NCBI RefSeq assembly: GCF_013372265.1
Contig: NZ_CP054051.1
Coordinates: forward strand, 248,001 to 312,000
DNA: 64,000 bases
Direction: 5' to 3'
DNA from: Aliarcobacter cibarius
GTDB taxonomy: Bacteria > Campylobacterota > Campylobacteria > Campylobacterales > Arcobacteraceae
Positions 55,139-63,944 of this stretch are shown here, in pieces. A program made the position numbers and the translations under genes. Each line of letters starts with the position of its first letter. Position 1 is the stretch's first letter. The notes beneath the pieces are model-generated. The model was not told where the DNA came from, made no database searches, and was given only the letters and a program-made list of their open reading frames with translations.

Positions 55139-56196
55139 TAAATAGATTTGAAAAGAGGACTTTTAGTATTATTTGAGTGTAAATCTGCTTTTGAAAAGAA
55201 TTTTTCAGTATGAATATCTTTTTCAAACAATCTTCCTTGCATTAAAACTTTAATACAAGCTTCAGTCATCATTGGAGGTCCGCACAAATAAGCTTTATTT
55301 CCCTCGAATTTTCCATCATACATCCTTTTTGCTACATCATTTGTAAAACCTACTTCACCTTTCCATGAAGAATCTTCATTATTTGATAAAACAGGAACAT
55401 ATCTGAAATTTGGATATTTTTTCTCTAAACCCCAAAATAAATCTGCATAATATAGCTCTTCTTGATTTCTTGCTCCGTGAAATAGAGTTATTGGAAGAGT
55501 ACAACCATTTTCCAATTCATCTAATATCATAGATTTTGGACTAGAAAGACCTGAACCACCAGCAAAGAAAATCATCGGTTTATTAGCTGATTTTTTTACA
55601 AAAAATCTTCCAAAAGGACCAGTTATTTTTCTTTTATCTCCAACTTTTACGTTTTTATGTATCCATGGAGTTGCTTCACCATCTGGAATTATTCCTATGT
55701 TTAGTTCTATTACTCTTCCTGTGCTTGGCTGATTTGCTAATGAAAATGCTCTTGGTTCAGGAAATACAGGAATATGATAGTTTATATATTGTCCAGCTTG
55801 AAAATCTAAATCATCATCAAGTTCAATCCATAATCCCAAAATTCTTGGAGTTAACATCTCTCTTTTTATAACTGTTCCCCAAACATCTTTTACAGGAATA
55901 TTTCTAGCATCAACATCAACTTCAATATCAGCTTCAATTACTACGTCTTCTTTTGCAGTTGCAGTACAAGCTAGACAATATCCATCTTCTCTTTCACTTT
56001 CCATTAAAGCAAAATAAGAAGCATTTCCCAAATCTACTTCACCCTCTAAAACTTCAACCTTACAAGTTCCACAAAGTCCATGATTACAAGCATGAGGAAG
56101 ATATATACCTTGTCTTAAAGCTGCATCAAGAAGGGTTTGCCCTTCTTGAACTTCTACAACATTGCCTGTTGGTTCAATTTCTAGTCTACAAGCCAT
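55138..56196 (-). CDS. dmpP: Phenol hydroxylase reductase (DmpP-like)
   Basis: 352 residues. An N-terminal plant-type [2Fe-2S] domain (CNHGLCGTCKVEV plus a later Cys in CLACTATA) is followed by FAD-binding RAFSLANQPS and the NAD domain GGSGLSSPKSMI. It takes electrons from NADH to the hydroxylase. It could also serve the tmo system, which lacks its own tmoF-type reductase. The start lies one base after dmpO. Confidence 0.93.
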   Translation of the reverse strand: MACRLEIEPTGNVVEVQEGQTLLDAALRQGIYLPHACNHGLCGTCKVEVLEGEVDLGNASYFALMESEREDGYCLACTATAKEDVVIEADIEVDVDARNIPVKDVWGTVIKREMLTPRILGLWIELDDDLDFQAGQYINYHIPVFPEPRAFSLANQPSTGRVIELNIGIIPDGEATPWIHKNVKVGDKRKITGPFGRFFVKKSANKPMIFFAGGSGLSSPKSMILDELENGCTLPITLFHGARNQEELYYADLFWGLEKKYPNFRYVPVLSNNEDSSWKGEVGFTNDVAKRMYDGKFEGNKAYLCGPPMMTEACIKVLMQGRLFEKDIHTEKFFSKADLHSNNTKSPLFKSI

Positions 56197-56197
56197 T

Positions 56198-56557
56198 TTA
56201 TGCTCCTATCTTTCCTGTCAATGTAGGTGTTATAAGTTTAATAAACGATTTGTGTCCTACTCCATTTTCTTTTAGTGATTTACTAAAATCAGGAGTAACA
56301 ACTTTTCCATCTATTTCCCAAATAACTTCAGTTTTATCAAAATCTAGTAGTTCAAAATCTGGTTCAATTTTATAAATTGCAGGAATAATATCAGATGCAA
56401 TTGCTCCAAAAGGCATTTCAGGAGGTAATGGAAAACATTTTATAGAACCTTCTAAAAATCTTCCTTGCCAATAAATAAGTACTAACTGATTACCATGAAA
56501 ATTTTCTACAGCATCTTTTATTATTGTTGGATATTCTCCTATTGTTCTCATTGCCAT
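56198..56557 (-). CDS. dmpO: Phenol hydroxylase subunit DmpO-like
   Basis: 119 residues matching the small gamma-type subunit of the three-component phenol hydroxylase: RTIGEYPTIIKDAVENFHGNQ, FPLPPEMPFGA and NGVGHKSFIKLITP. It stands between dmpN and dmpP, as in Pseudomonas dmpKLMNOP. AAAGGAT precedes the ATG. Confidence 0.92.
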   Translation of the reverse strand: MAMRTIGEYPTIIKDAVENFHGNQLVLIYWQGRFLEGSIKCFPLPPEMPFGAIASDIIPAIYKIEPDFELLDFDKTEVIWEIDGKVVTPDFSKSLKENGVGHKSFIKLITPTLTGKIGA

Positions 56558-56560
56558 TGT

Positions 56561-58081
56561 TTATCCTTTAATATTTTTTAATTTATTCCACATAGCTTCA
56601 TCTGGTGAACCTACATAATCCATATTATCAACACCATCTTCTACTCTATACCATTTCAGAATTTCTGGTATAGTTGCCCCACCACAATTTCCTTGAAAAA
56701 TTTGATATACAGGTAGCCAAGATTGAACATATTTTTGAGGTTCTCTTTGAAATATACCTTTACATTCATCTGAACAAAAATGATATTTATCTCCTTCAAA
56801 TTCAGTTACTGCATGAGAATAAATAGTTTCATTTCCATTTTGTACATCTGTAAACAAAATTGGTAGTTGACAAGTTTGACATAAAGCTGGCAATGTTGCA
56901 GAGTAATATCTTTCACCTTTTTGCTCTCTTCTTTTGTACTCTTCAAATACTGGTCTGTAATATTTATCAAATGTATTTGGATATTTTTCACTTAACCAAT
57001 TCATTTTTTCTTCATCTGGCATCCAAGTATGGAAAGCTTCAGCATTACCATGAACATAAAGTGTTTTCCAAACTTGGTGAGAATAGTGCTCTTTCTCAGC
57101 AATTATTTTGTTAAGCATTTTCATTGGTTTTTCAATACCATATCTCTCTAAATCAGAGTATAGTGCCATAGCATTTTGCTCAATATATAAACCTACTGCT
57201 TCACTCCAAGATGTTGGAGAATTTGGTAACATATAATCCATCATAGCAGATACTATTGATAATAATCTATATCCTCTCCATAACCATTTATCCATCCACT
57301 CTTGAACAATTGGCACATTTGCTGGATCTTGTTCTAACATAAATTTAACAGCCTGAAGTCCAAGTGTCATATGTCTTGATTCATCACTTTGAGCAGAGAA
57401 TCCAAATGTTACTGTTGCCATATCACCATTATAAGCAGCTCCACTCATAAATGGAACAAATAGTAAACTTGTTAAAACAAATTCGAAAGAGAATCCAACA
57501 GCAACCATAAACTCAAATGGACCAGCTGTTGCAACATCATCGCTAAATGATTTTGGAACTGATAAATACCACATTCTACTTGCTAATGTTGTATATTCAC
57601 TAAAACCATCAAAATATTTGTTATAGTGACTAATTGTATGAACTTGAGTTTGATAATGTCTTAATTCATCAATAGCTTGCATTTGACAAGCAACTGTTGC
57701 ACCCTCACCTTTAAAGTTTCTAGCAACGTTTGAAAATCCACTTACAACTTTATGTTCAACTGGAGTAACAGCTTGTAAAAATATTTTTAGTGCATTTACA
57801 TATCTTCCATCAGAAATATTTTTTTGCCCATTATTTTGTGCAAAAGCATCTATAATAGAGTAAAGCTTTTTATCTTTTTCGGCTTGTAACTTCCAATAAG
57901 ATTCCATAGTCATTCTAAAAGGGTCATCCCAAGCATTCCAATCGTTGATTTTTATTCCTTCATATTTCATAAATGGATAAACATCTTCTTCTTTTTGGTA
58001 ACTAACATCCCAACCAAGTCTTGTCATATATTCATAACTTTCTTTTTTACCTAATCTTCTTTTTCTTTGATTTGCACTCAT
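56561..58081 (-). CDS. dmpN: Phenol hydroxylase, alpha subunit (DmpN-like)
   Basis: About 506 residues from the ATG at 58081 (MSANQRKRRLGKKESYE), chosen because AAGGAG precedes it; the upstream start at 58108 overlaps dmpM. The carboxylate-bridged diiron motifs are IDELRHYQTQV and SDESRHMTLG, with further Glu in FEFVLTSL. A zinc-like Cys group (CQTCQLP, CSDEC) lies in the C-terminal region. It hydroxylates phenol and methylphenols to catechols. Confidence 0.95.
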   Translation of the reverse strand: MSANQRKRRLGKKESYEYMTRLGWDVSYQKEEDVYPFMKYEGIKINDWNAWDDPFRMTMESYWKLQAEKDKKLYSIIDAFAQNNGQKNISDGRYVNALKIFLQAVTPVEHKVVSGFSNVARNFKGEGATVACQMQAIDELRHYQTQVHTISHYNKYFDGFSEYTTLASRMWYLSVPKSFSDDVATAGPFEFMVAVGFSFEFVLTSLLFVPFMSGAAYNGDMATVTFGFSAQSDESRHMTLGLQAVKFMLEQDPANVPIVQEWMDKWLWRGYRLLSIVSAMMDYMLPNSPTSWSEAVGLYIEQNAMALYSDLERYGIEKPMKMLNKIIAEKEHYSHQVWKTLYVHGNAEAFHTWMPDEEKMNWLSEKYPNTFDKYYRPVFEEYKRREQKGERYYSATLPALCQTCQLPILFTDVQNGNETIYSHAVTEFEGDKYHFCSDECKGIFQREPQKYVQSWLPVYQIFQGNCGGATIPEILKWYRVEDGVDNMDYVGSPDEAMWNKLKNIKG

Positions 58082-58095
58082 AATATTCTCCTTAA

Positions 58096-58371
58096 TTAGT
58101 TGTTCCAATAAACTACAAATTGATCATCATCTTCATCAATTTGACCACCAGTTGATATTAAAACCAACTGCAATTCATCTGTTTCCCAATCTCTACCTAG
58201 TGCTTCTGATACACTTTGAGCTTTTACAACGATACTTCCTTCTCTTTCAAACTGAATCATCGCTGGTTTATTTGATACAATAATTCCTTCATTATCTTTT
58301 TTGATTGCCTCGGCAATTACTCTACCTTCATCTGTTGCTTGAATACATAATAATGCTATACTTTTTGACAT
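58096..58371 (-). CDS. dmpM: Phenol hydroxylase effector protein (DmpM-like)
   Basis: 91 residues, cofactor-free, resembling DmpM (IALLCIQATDEGRVIAEAI). It binds the hydroxylase and is needed for turnover. It stands 9 bp after dmpL, and its stop overlaps the first possible start of dmpN. Confidence 0.92.
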   Translation of the reverse strand: MSKSIALLCIQATDEGRVIAEAIKKDNEGIIVSNKPAMIQFEREGSIVVKAQSVSEALGRDWETDELQLVLISTGGQIDEDDDQFVVYWNN

Positions 58372-58380
58372 CTTATTTCC

Positions 58381-59373
58381 TTATATTTTTAAACCGATTT
58401 TTGACAATCTATTTTTTAGATTGTTTACATTATTTTCTAATATCTCTTTATTATTTGAGTAATTTGTTAAAGGAGTTAATGCCTCAACTGCTTTTTCAAT
58501 ATATTCATTCGCCCAGTTTGACAATATTGTATTATTATCATCAGACTCCTTAGCCATAATATTTAGAATACTATCTAGCCATTTTGTAGTCTCTTCTTGC
58601 CAGTTATATATAAACTCTAGCATCATTTGAAGTGTAAAATCATTATATTTACTTGAAATATTTGCTGAAAAATCTTTTACTAAAGAAGGAATTACTAAAC
58701 CATCTAATACAAGATTTTGTGCAACTAAAATTTGAATAGGATCCCTTATCACTAAAGTCTCTTCTATTAATTTTCTTAATGGTTGCCAATTCTCACAACT
58801 CATCCAAGCATCTTTAGCTTCATCTAATACTTTAGTGTCATTATCTGAAATTGTTAATATAGCTTTAGTAATGTGTTGAGCCATTCCTAAACTATCTGTT
58901 GCATAAAATAGAGCTGCTGCATTTAAAGCTGTTCCATAACCTCTAGCAACAATATTTAAATTATTTAAATTTGCGGCATATTCATAATGTCTTAATGGAG
59001 CTAAGTATTTATAAATTTCCTCTTTCATCTCTGGTGTATATCTGTAAATCAAACCATTATTTTCGATAAAGTCAAAACTTTGTTGATTTGCACTATTCTC
59101 TTTTGATCTAGTTGATACATAAGTCATATAATGAAATTTTCTAGGATCTAATAAATCATACCAGTCATTCATTTTGATTTTTGTTCTATTTTTATCATAG
59201 ATTTCAAACTCTGGTTCGTACATAGGTCTATAGTGAAAATTTTCTGTCTCTTGTGCATCATAGATACCTTCTTCATATCTTGAAGCTGGTCTATCTTCTC
59301 CAAATCTTCTTGCGATGTGTCCAAAAGTATGTCTTTTTGGTTCAATTTCAACACTTGCTATATTTAATTCCAT
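58381..59373 (-). CDS. dmpL: Phenol hydroxylase, beta subunit (DmpL-like)
   Basis: 330 residues: PKRHTFGHIARRFGEDRPAS near the start, then NDWYDLLDPRKFHYMTYV, the DmpL pattern. It is the metal-free partner of the alpha subunit. AAGGAG precedes the ATG. Confidence 0.93.
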   Translation of the reverse strand: MELNIASVEIEPKRHTFGHIARRFGEDRPASRYEEGIYDAQETENFHYRPMYEPEFEIYDKNRTKIKMNDWYDLLDPRKFHYMTYVSTRSKENSANQQSFDFIENNGLIYRYTPEMKEEIYKYLAPLRHYEYAANLNNLNIVARGYGTALNAAALFYATDSLGMAQHITKAILTISDNDTKVLDEAKDAWMSCENWQPLRKLIEETLVIRDPIQILVAQNLVLDGLVIPSLVKDFSANISSKYNDFTLQMMLEFIYNWQEETTKWLDSILNIMAKESDDNNTILSNWANEYIEKAVEALTPLTNYSNNKEILENNVNNLKNRLSKIGLKI

Positions 59374-59387
59374 AATTTCTCCTTAGT

Positions 59388-59621
59388 TTAATTTAACCCA
59401 TATTTCCAATTTTCATTGTCAATTAATAACTCTTTATCTTGATCCTTTGTAAAAAAAGATACTCTGTTGTTTTGACAAAATTCAATAAAAGCTTTGTATG
59501 GCAATAGTAATTCTACATTCATTACTGCTTCACCTACTGCAAAATTAAATTCTACAAATCCATTGTTTTTTATTTCTATGATTTGCACAAATTTTCTTTC
59601 GCTTGGCATAAGTTCATACAT
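59388..59621 (-). CDS. dmpK: Phenol hydroxylase assembly protein (DmpK-like)
   Basis: 77 residues, resembling DmpK/PoxA (KFVQIIEIKNNGFVEFNFAVG). In other bacteria this small protein helps insert iron into the hydroxylase and is not needed for activity of the finished enzyme. It is the first gene of the operon, with AGGAGA before the ATG and a tandem TGCGA site 61 bp upstream. Confidence 0.88.
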   Translation of the reverse strand: MYELMPSERKFVQIIEIKNNGFVEFNFAVGEAVMNVELLLPYKAFIEFCQNNRVSFFTKDQDKELLIDNENWKYGLN

Positions 59622-59682
59622 GTAATCTCCTAATTAAATTACTTATCTGATGTTAGATCAATTGAATACTATGTAAATAAAA

Positions 59683-59698
59683 TCGCAAATTATTCGCA
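59683..59698. promoter_or_regulatory. Tandem TGCGA repeat, copy 4, in the divergent dmpK / sensor-kinase promoter
   Basis: TCGCA-AATTAT-TCGCA on the plus strand (TGCGA-N6-TGCGA towards dmpK), 11-bp spacing. It is 61 bp from dmpK and 55 bp from the kinase gene, so one site could control both and allow autoregulation. Confidence 0.68.
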
Positions 59699-59753
59699 GA
59701 ATAACTATAAAAAATAGGTTTCTGCTAAAATACAAAAAACAAAAGGAGAGAGA

Positions 59754-61076
59754 ATGAGTTCGATGAAAAGACATTACTCAGAAAAATTAATTAAGAAGTA
59801 TTTTTTAAATAATAAATATATAGCAATAAAATTTTCACTTTTTTATTTAATAATTGCACTAGTTGCAACAATATTTATAAATAAGCTATTTTTTGATCCT
59901 GAAAGTGATATTAACAATGGAAACGTTATAAGTTTCAATTTTATCTTTTTGTTTCTATTTTTTACTGTAATTGTTTTATTCTTAATTTTAAACTATCTAC
60001 AAAATGTAATAACAAAAATTGATAAATCTTATAAAGATTTGAAAAATAAAGAAGAAGAGAGATTAATGCCTTATGAATTTGCATTAAACAACTCTTTTGA
60101 TCAAATTTTTTGGTTCACAACTGATGCCAAAATAGTCTATTTAAATGATGCTGCTTGTAATATGTTAGGTTATAAAAAAGAAGAGTTATTAGGAAAATAT
60201 CTTGAAGTAGTAGATCCTAATTTTGATAGACAAAAAGCAATTGATATAATGTACAAGATTAGAAATACTCCAAATTTCATACTTGAGACAACTCAAAAAA
60301 AGAAAAATGGAGAGATCTTTTCTGCAGAAGTTTCTGGTCATGGTTTTATTCATAGAGGGCAAGAATACACCTGTACTTTTAGTAAAGATATTTCTCAAAG
60401 ACAAGAAATAAACAAAAAAATTACAAATATGAATTTAGAGCTTCAAAAATCTTTAGATGAAAAAGAAATATTATTAAAAGAGGTTCATCATAGAGTAAAA
60501 AATAATATGGAAATCATATCATCACTTCTTGCTATGCAACTAAGACGTGCGAAAGATGATGAAATTAAATATATATTAAAACAAAGTATGAGCAGAATCA
60601 ATACAATGGCTTTGGTTCATGAATTTTTATATTTAGGAGAAAATTTAGCTTACATAAACTTACGAGATTATATTATAAGATTAGTTCAAGATATAAAAGA
60701 GCTTTACATATCTCAAAATACTGATTTAACAGTAGATTTACACATAGACAAACTGATTTTTTCAACAAATAGATGTATTCAAATTGGTATGATTTTACAT
60801 GAACTTTGTGTAAATGCCCTTAAATACGCATTTAAAGAAGATAGAGAAAATTTATTATGTATTCATATAAAAGATTTAGAAGAAAATATTCATGTAAAAA
60901 TAAGAGACAATGGAGATGGTATCAAAGATATAAACTCTTTATATAAAAGTGAGTCTATTGGAATGCAACTAATTCACTCAATAGTTGAAGATCAGTTAGA
61001 TGGAACTATTGAATTCATAAACAATAATGGTTTAGAGTGTAATATTATATTTTCAAAAAAAGAGGAGAACTACTAA
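59754..61076 (+). CDS. Membrane sensor histidine kinase, PAS plus HisKA_2 type
   Basis: 440 residues. Two membrane helices (about 25-47 and 60-83) are followed by a PAS domain (about 110-215: FDQIFWFTTDAKIVYLNDAA). The phosphorylated His is in LLKEVHHRVKNNMEIISSLL (about 245), characteristic of the HisKA_2/HWE-like group, and an ATPase domain follows (HELCVNALKYAF, IRDNGDGI). There is no large periplasmic part, so it probably senses in the cytoplasm or membrane. It overlaps the response regulator by one base (TAATG) and is divergent from the phenol hydroxylase operon, which it likely controls. Confidence 0.9.
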   Translation: MSSMKRHYSEKLIKKYFLNNKYIAIKFSLFYLIIALVATIFINKLFFDPESDINNGNVISFNFIFLFLFFTVIVLFLILNYLQNVITKIDKSYKDLKNKEEERLMPYEFALNNSFDQIFWFTTDAKIVYLNDAACNMLGYKKEELLGKYLEVVDPNFDRQKAIDIMYKIRNTPNFILETTQKKKNGEIFSAEVSGHGFIHRGQEYTCTFSKDISQRQEINKKITNMNLELQKSLDEKEILLKEVHHRVKNNMEIISSLLAMQLRRAKDDEIKYILKQSMSRINTMALVHEFLYLGENLAYINLRDYIIRLVQDIKELYISQNTDLTVDLHIDKLIFSTNRCIQIGMILHELCVNALKYAFKEDRENLLCIHIKDLEENIHVKIRDNGDGIKDINSLYKSESIGMQLIHSIVEDQLDGTIEFINNNGLECNIIFSKKEENY

Positions 61077-61837
61077 TGAAAAATAAAACTAAAATACTTA
61101 TAGTTGAAGATGAATCTATAATTGCTTTAAATTTAAAAGAGAATTTAATTGATTTGGGATACGAACCATGTGGTATTGCACCAAATAAATTTAAGGCTAT
61201 GAAAATATTAGAAAATGGTGTTGTCCCTGATTTAATTTTGATGGATATTTATTTAAAAGGACCAACAACAGGAATTGAATTTGCAAAAGAGTTAAAAATA
61301 ACTAAACCCCAAATACCTGTAATATTTCTAACAGCAAATTCAGAAATTTCTACAATTAAAAAAGCTTCAGAAACTTTTGCTTATGGCTATCTCTTAAAGC
61401 CATATAAAAAAGAGAATTTACACGCTGCAATAGAGATAGCTCTACAAAAATCAAATGAAGATAACCAAAGAATAAAAAAATTAGATGCCATAGAAAATGT
61501 AAATAAAACCCTTACTCACCAATTAGAACTAAGTAGTGAACAAAAATCTCGTACAGTAAAACTAAAATATGGTTATTTATATGACAAAGAAAAAGAGATT
61601 TTATATTATGGAGATGAACCTGTTAAACTTACAACAAAAGAGTTAAAAATCATAAAATATCTATGTGAAAGTCCTGGACATAACGTATCACAAGAACAAC
61701 TCGAATATGCAATATGGCAAGATGAACCAGCTGGTTATGCAGCCTTTAGATCTGTTTTATTTAGACTTAGAAATAAAATTCATAAAGATTTAATAACTAA
61801 TCAAAATAACACTGGCTACAAAATCGAACTCTTCTAA
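61076..61837 (+). CDS. Response regulator with OmpR-type DNA-binding domain
   Basis: 253 residues. The receiver domain has the acidic pocket VEDES, the phosphorylation site D57 in LILMDIYLKG and Lys in YLLKPYKK. A helical linker leads to a Trans_reg_C winged helix (VKLTTKELKIIKYLCESPG, then FRSVLFRLRNKIHKDL). OmpR-type domains bind two direct half sites about one helical turn apart, which matches the TGCGA repeats at this and other promoters. Pairing an OmpR-type regulator with a HisKA_2 kinase is common in Campylobacterota. Confidence 0.9.
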   Translation: MKNKTKILIVEDESIIALNLKENLIDLGYEPCGIAPNKFKAMKILENGVVPDLILMDIYLKGPTTGIEFAKELKITKPQIPVIFLTANSEISTIKKASETFAYGYLLKPYKKENLHAAIEIALQKSNEDNQRIKKLDAIENVNKTLTHQLELSSEQKSRTVKLKYGYLYDKEKEILYYGDEPVKLTTKELKIIKYLCESPGHNVSQEQLEYAIWQDEPAGYAAFRSVLFRLRNKIHKDLITNQNNTGYKIELF

Positions 61838-61850
61838 TCATGTAAACTAA

Positions 61851-61866
61851 CGCGATAAAATTACGA
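61851..61866 (+). promoter_or_regulatory. Tandem TGCGA repeat, degenerate copy 5, before the SDR gene
   Basis: CGCGA-TAAAAT-TACGA with 11-bp spacing and the same orientation, 41 bp before the SDR start. Each half deviates by one base, so it is weaker evidence than the others. Confidence 0.42.
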
Positions 61867-61907
61867 TTCTTTTCTTCTAATATAATAAAAATTAGAAGGA
61901 AGATTTT

Positions 61908-62702
61908 ATGGATTTAAAAATTGCAGGTAAAATAGCTTTAATAACAGGTTCAACTCAAGGCATAGGATTTGCAACAGCAAAAAAACTTTGTGAAGAAGGT
62001 GTTAATGTAATAATAAATGGAAGAAATGAACATAAAGTAGATATTGCTGTTAAAAAATTAAAAGCACTTTATAGTAATGTAAATATAGTTGGAATAACAG
62101 CAGATTTAAAAGACAACGATGGCTGTAATGAGCTAATTTCTAAAGTTGGCCATATTGATATTTTGATAAATAATTTAGGTATTTTCGAACCTAAAGAGTT
62201 TAAAGATATTACTGAAAATGAGTGGCTTCATATGTTTAATGTAAATGTTATGAGTGGAGTAAGACTAGCTCAACACTATTTAGACAGAATGATTGACCAA
62301 AATTGGGGAAGAATAATTTTTATAACTAGCGAATCTGCTATTCAAATACCAAAAGAGATGATTCACTATGGTATGACAAAAACTGCTCAAATCTCTGTTT
62401 CAAGAGGAATAGCTGAACTTACTCGTGGAACAAATGTAACTTCAAATGCAATTGTTGTAGGTCCTAGTAAATCTGAAGGTGTTGTACAGTTCATGGAAGA
62501 TTTTGCAAAACAAAATAATCAAAGTTTTAAAGAGGTGGAAAAAGAGTTTTTTAAAAATATACGCCCTACTTCATTAATTCAAAGATTTGCTGAAGTTGAA
62601 GAGGATGCTAATATGATTGTATATACAGCAAGTAGTTTATCAAGCGCAACAAATGGAGCAATATTAAGGGTCGATGGTGGAGTCGTTCAATCTGCATTTT
62701 AG
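61908..62702 (+). CDS. Short-chain dehydrogenase/reductase
   Basis: 264 residues of the classical SDR fold: cofactor loop GSTQGIGFATAKK, NNLGIF, and the catalytic Ser and Tyr-xxx-Lys in ITSESAIQIPKEM and HYGMTKTA. It closes with LRVDGGVVQSAF. Its substrate is unknown; the weak TGCGA site and its place after the two-component system suggest a part in aromatic metabolism. A good ribosome site (GAAGGA) precedes the ATG. Confidence 0.88.
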   Translation: MDLKIAGKIALITGSTQGIGFATAKKLCEEGVNVIINGRNEHKVDIAVKKLKALYSNVNIVGITADLKDNDGCNELISKVGHIDILINNLGIFEPKEFKDITENEWLHMFNVNVMSGVRLAQHYLDRMIDQNWGRIIFITSESAIQIPKEMIHYGMTKTAQISVSRGIAELTRGTNVTSNAIVVGPSKSEGVVQFMEDFAKQNNQSFKEVEKEFFKNIRPTSLIQRFAEVEEDANMIVYTASSLSSATNGAILRVDGGVVQSAF

Positions 62703-62774
62703 ATGTCTGTTCATCTTACTAATAATTTACATGATATCAATTTTATACATTATTAAATAAAGGAGTAAAAACTA

Positions 62775-63851
62775 ATGAAAAACTATAAAATATCAATAAT
62801 AAAAGGTGATGGGATAGGACCAGAGATAGTTGATGAGACTATAAAAGTTCTAAATGCAGTTGCTAAAAAATGTGATTTTACTCTTAGTTATAAAGAGTAC
62901 CTAATGGGTGGTATTGCTATTGATACAACAGGTGTTCCACTTCCAGATGAAACTGTTGATGGTGTTTTAAATTCTGATGCTTGTTTGTTTGGTGCTATTG
63001 GTGGTGCTAAATGGGATTCTTTACCAAGAGATTTAAGACCTGAAACAGGACTTTTAAAATTTAGAGAAAAAATGGGTGTTTATGCTAATTTAAGACCTGC
63101 AATTGTTTATGATGAACTTGTAAATGCATCTACACTAAAACCTGAAGTTATTTCTGGTTGTGATATTATGGTTGTAAGAGAACTTATTGGTGGTATATAC
63201 TTTGGACAACCAAGAGAGAATGATGGATTTAAAGCATTTAATACAATGGTTTATACAAAACCAGAAATAATTAGAATTGGTAAAACAGCATTTGAACTTG
63301 CAAAAAAAAGAGATAAAAGAGTTTGCTCTGTTGATAAAGCTAATGTTCTTGAAGTATCTCAACTTTGGAGAGATACTATGAATGAATTAAGTAAAGATTA
63401 TCCAGATGTTGAATTAACTCATATGTATGTAGATAACGCAGCAATGCAACTTGTAAGAAATCCAAAACAATTTGATGTAATTGTAACTGGAAATATATTT
63501 GGAGATATTTTGTCTGATACAGCTTCAATGGTGGTTGGTTCAATTGGATTACTTCCTTCAGCTTCAACAGGTGATAAAACTGCAATTTATGAACCAATAC
63601 ATGGATCAGCACCAGATATTGCAGGACTAGGAATTACAAATCCAATTGCAACTATTTTAAGTGCTGCTATGATGTTAAAATATACACTAAATGAAGAGAA
63701 AGCATCAGATTTAATAGAACAAGCAATAAAAGATGCATTAAAAGATGGATATAGAACAAAAGATTTAGCAGCATTTGATGCAAAAGAAGTATTAAATTGT
63801 GTTGCTATGGGTGATAAAATAGTTGAGTATATCAATAAATATAAATTCTAA
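62775..63851 (+). CDS. leuB: 3-isopropylmalate dehydrogenase
   Basis: 358 residues, normal LeuB length. [11 protein letters not shown] is at the start, [13 protein letters not shown] and the motif [13 protein letters not shown] in the middle, and [15 protein letters not shown] followed by NIFGDILSD bind metal and substrate. It makes 4-methyl-2-oxopentanoate for leucine synthesis. AAAGGAG precedes the ATG. Other leu genes are not in the window; it is a housekeeping gene at the border of the aromatic island. Confidence 0.96.
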   Translation: MKNYKISIIKGDGIGPEIVDETIKVLNAVAKKCDFTLSYKEYLMGGIAIDTTGVPLPDETVDGVLNSDACLFGAIGGAKWDSLPRDLRPETGLLKFREKMGVYANLRPAIVYDELVNASTLKPEVISGCDIMVVRELIGGIYFGQPRENDGFKAFNTMVYTKPEIIRIGKTAFELAKKRDKRVCSVDKANVLEVSQLWRDTMNELSKDYPDVELTHMYVDNAAMQLVRNPKQFDVIVTGNIFGDILSDTASMVVGSIGLLPSASTGDKTAIYEPIHGSAPDIAGLGITNPIATILSAAMMLKYTLNEEKASDLIEQAIKDALKDGYRTKDLAAFDAKEVLNCVAMGDKIVEYINKYKF

Positions 63852-63910
63852 ATTTTTGAATAAATCTAAAATTAAAACTTATTAATAATCATAAAATTAT
63901 TTTGAAAATA

Positions 63911-63940
63911 AAAAAGGGAGTAGAAATTTCTACTTCCTTT
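63911..63940. terminator. Terminator between leuB and the next, leftward gene
   Basis: GGGAGTAGAAA pairs with TTTCTACTTCC; A residues precede it and T residues follow, so it can act in both directions. Confidence 0.8.
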
Positions 63941-63944
63941 CGAT

